This document shows positions 13,753 to 14,347 of a DNA stretch of 14,347 nucleotides, in pieces (the first letter of the stretch is position 1; each line of letters starts with the position of its first letter). Made by a program: the position numbers and the translations under genes. Source of the DNA: JAVBNC01 sp031551765 (lineage in GTDB: Bacteria; Desulfobacterota; Desulfovibrionia; Desulfovibrionales; Desulfovibrionaceae); assembly GCA_031551765.1 (NCBI GenBank), contig JAVBNC010000139.1, positions 1 to 14,347 of the forward strand. The letters run 5' to 3'. The notes beneath the pieces are model-generated. The model saw nothing but the letters and a program-made list of their open reading frames with translations, did not search any database and had not been told where the DNA came from.

Positions 13753-14347
13753 CCATATCTACAGATGGGCAGTTGCTCAGCGACTAGCAGAAGCAAGCAG
13801 TGAAAGACAGGTCATTGTGTTTACACATGATATAGCTTTTTTGTTCCTCCTGTGGAGCGCCTGTAAGGACAGGGAGGTGCAAACAACTTTCCGCTCTATT
13901 AGCAGAAATTCAGAATGTGTGGGTATTTGCAGCCTGAATCCCCCACCAAATGCGCAACCCCTACCCCAAGTTATCCAAGGCATGGGAACCCACCTCGATA
14001 ACACAAGACGTTATAGCGATAACGGGCAGCAAGCCGAATGGCATCGCGAGGTACGCTCTTTCCAGGAACAATTACGCACGGCCTGGGAGCGGGCTGTGGA
14101 AGACGTTTTGCCTCCAGTGATTAGACGGTTCCACAACAAAATAGATACTAAGGGCCTGGAGAAAGTCTCAGTTGTAACGGCAGATGATTGCCGCAAAATG
14201 AGAGATTCTTACGCAAGATGTTCTCAACTTTTGCATAGTGAGGCTGAGCCACTAAACACACCTCTACCAATTCCAGAAAAAATAAAGACTGAAATTGACG
14301 AATTGAATAGATGGTATAACGATTTGCGCGGGCGGCAAGATACGATT
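13751..14347 (+). pseudogene. 5'-truncated AAA/ABC-type ATPase, C-terminal part (defence-island-like), runs off the window
   Basis: From 13751 to the window end one frame stays open for 199 codons without an initiation codon near its beginning. It starts DHIYRWAVAQRLAEASSERQVIVFTHDIAFL, which fits the D-loop (normally preceded by SSL) and the H-loop histidine (His26) of SMC/RecF/AAA_13-like ATPases, the segment right after Walker B. The rest, with RTAWERAVEDVLPPVIRRF and CSQLLHSEAEPLNTPLPIPEKI, looks like the C-terminal domain of large ATPases common in bacterial defence islands; this family match is from memory. Walker A, Q-loop, signature and Walker B are all missing, so it cannot hydrolyse ATP. 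The break falls at the same place where the minus-strand neighbour is cut. The C terminus continues past the window. Confidence 0.65.

Overview
The window looks like a contig end from a G+C-rich member of the Desulfovibrionaceae (Desulfovibrio or Bilophila relatives). This is inference from gene content, G+C-rich composition and the style of the intergenic palindromic repeats; there is no rRNA or other phylogenetic marker to prove it. The first 52 bases are pure C and are probably an assembly or sequencing artefact, so the true upstream context of the first gene is missing.

Positions 71-9060 look like ordinary chromosome. A PrpF-family isomerase is followed by an Aquifex-type aconitate hydratase, with a strong hairpin between them; together they suggest tricarboxylate or methylcitrate-type chemistry. 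An AMP-forming acyl-CoA synthetase and a small secreted protein with a TonB/TolA C-terminal domain follow on the same strand. A textbook terminator closes that gene. On the opposite strand lie a YtcJ-like amidohydrolase and a YedE-type membrane protein linked to selenium or sulfur transport. Three copies of a roughly 90-100 bp palindromic element sit in the gaps, one with perfect 13-bp terminal inverted repeats. Positions 9061-9578 hold no convincing gene, only an imperfect direct repeat.

From 9579 onward the sequence is accessory DNA, visibly richer in A+T. Its left border is the 3' part of a tRNA-Ser gene on the minus strand, running from the anticodon loop to CCA, as left by tyrosine-recombinase integration. 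Immediately inside is a BsuBI/PstI-family type II restriction-modification pair, transcribed leftward as methylase then endonuclease with a 4-base overlap. A complete tRNA-Ser(UGA) follows on the plus strand with a different variable arm, so the R-M cassette lies between two inverted tRNA-Ser 3' ends. Beyond it are two tail-to-tail small hypothetical genes, an EexN-like secreted protein (entry-exclusion family of conjugative elements), and a divergent XRE regulator with two perfect palindromes in the shared promoter region.

The right edge carries a scar. A minus-strand gene and a plus-strand AAA/ABC-type ATPase gene, reading away from each other, both lose their 5' ends at about position 13750. 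The ATPase fragment resembles C-terminal parts of large ATPases often found in defence islands. The accessory region therefore looks like a decayed or rearranged mobile island carrying defence and conjugation-related genes. No wholly new multi-gene system is demonstrable here. The most unusual points are the inverted tRNA-Ser pair around the R-M genes, the double truncation at 13750, and the repeat family with terminal inverted repeats.
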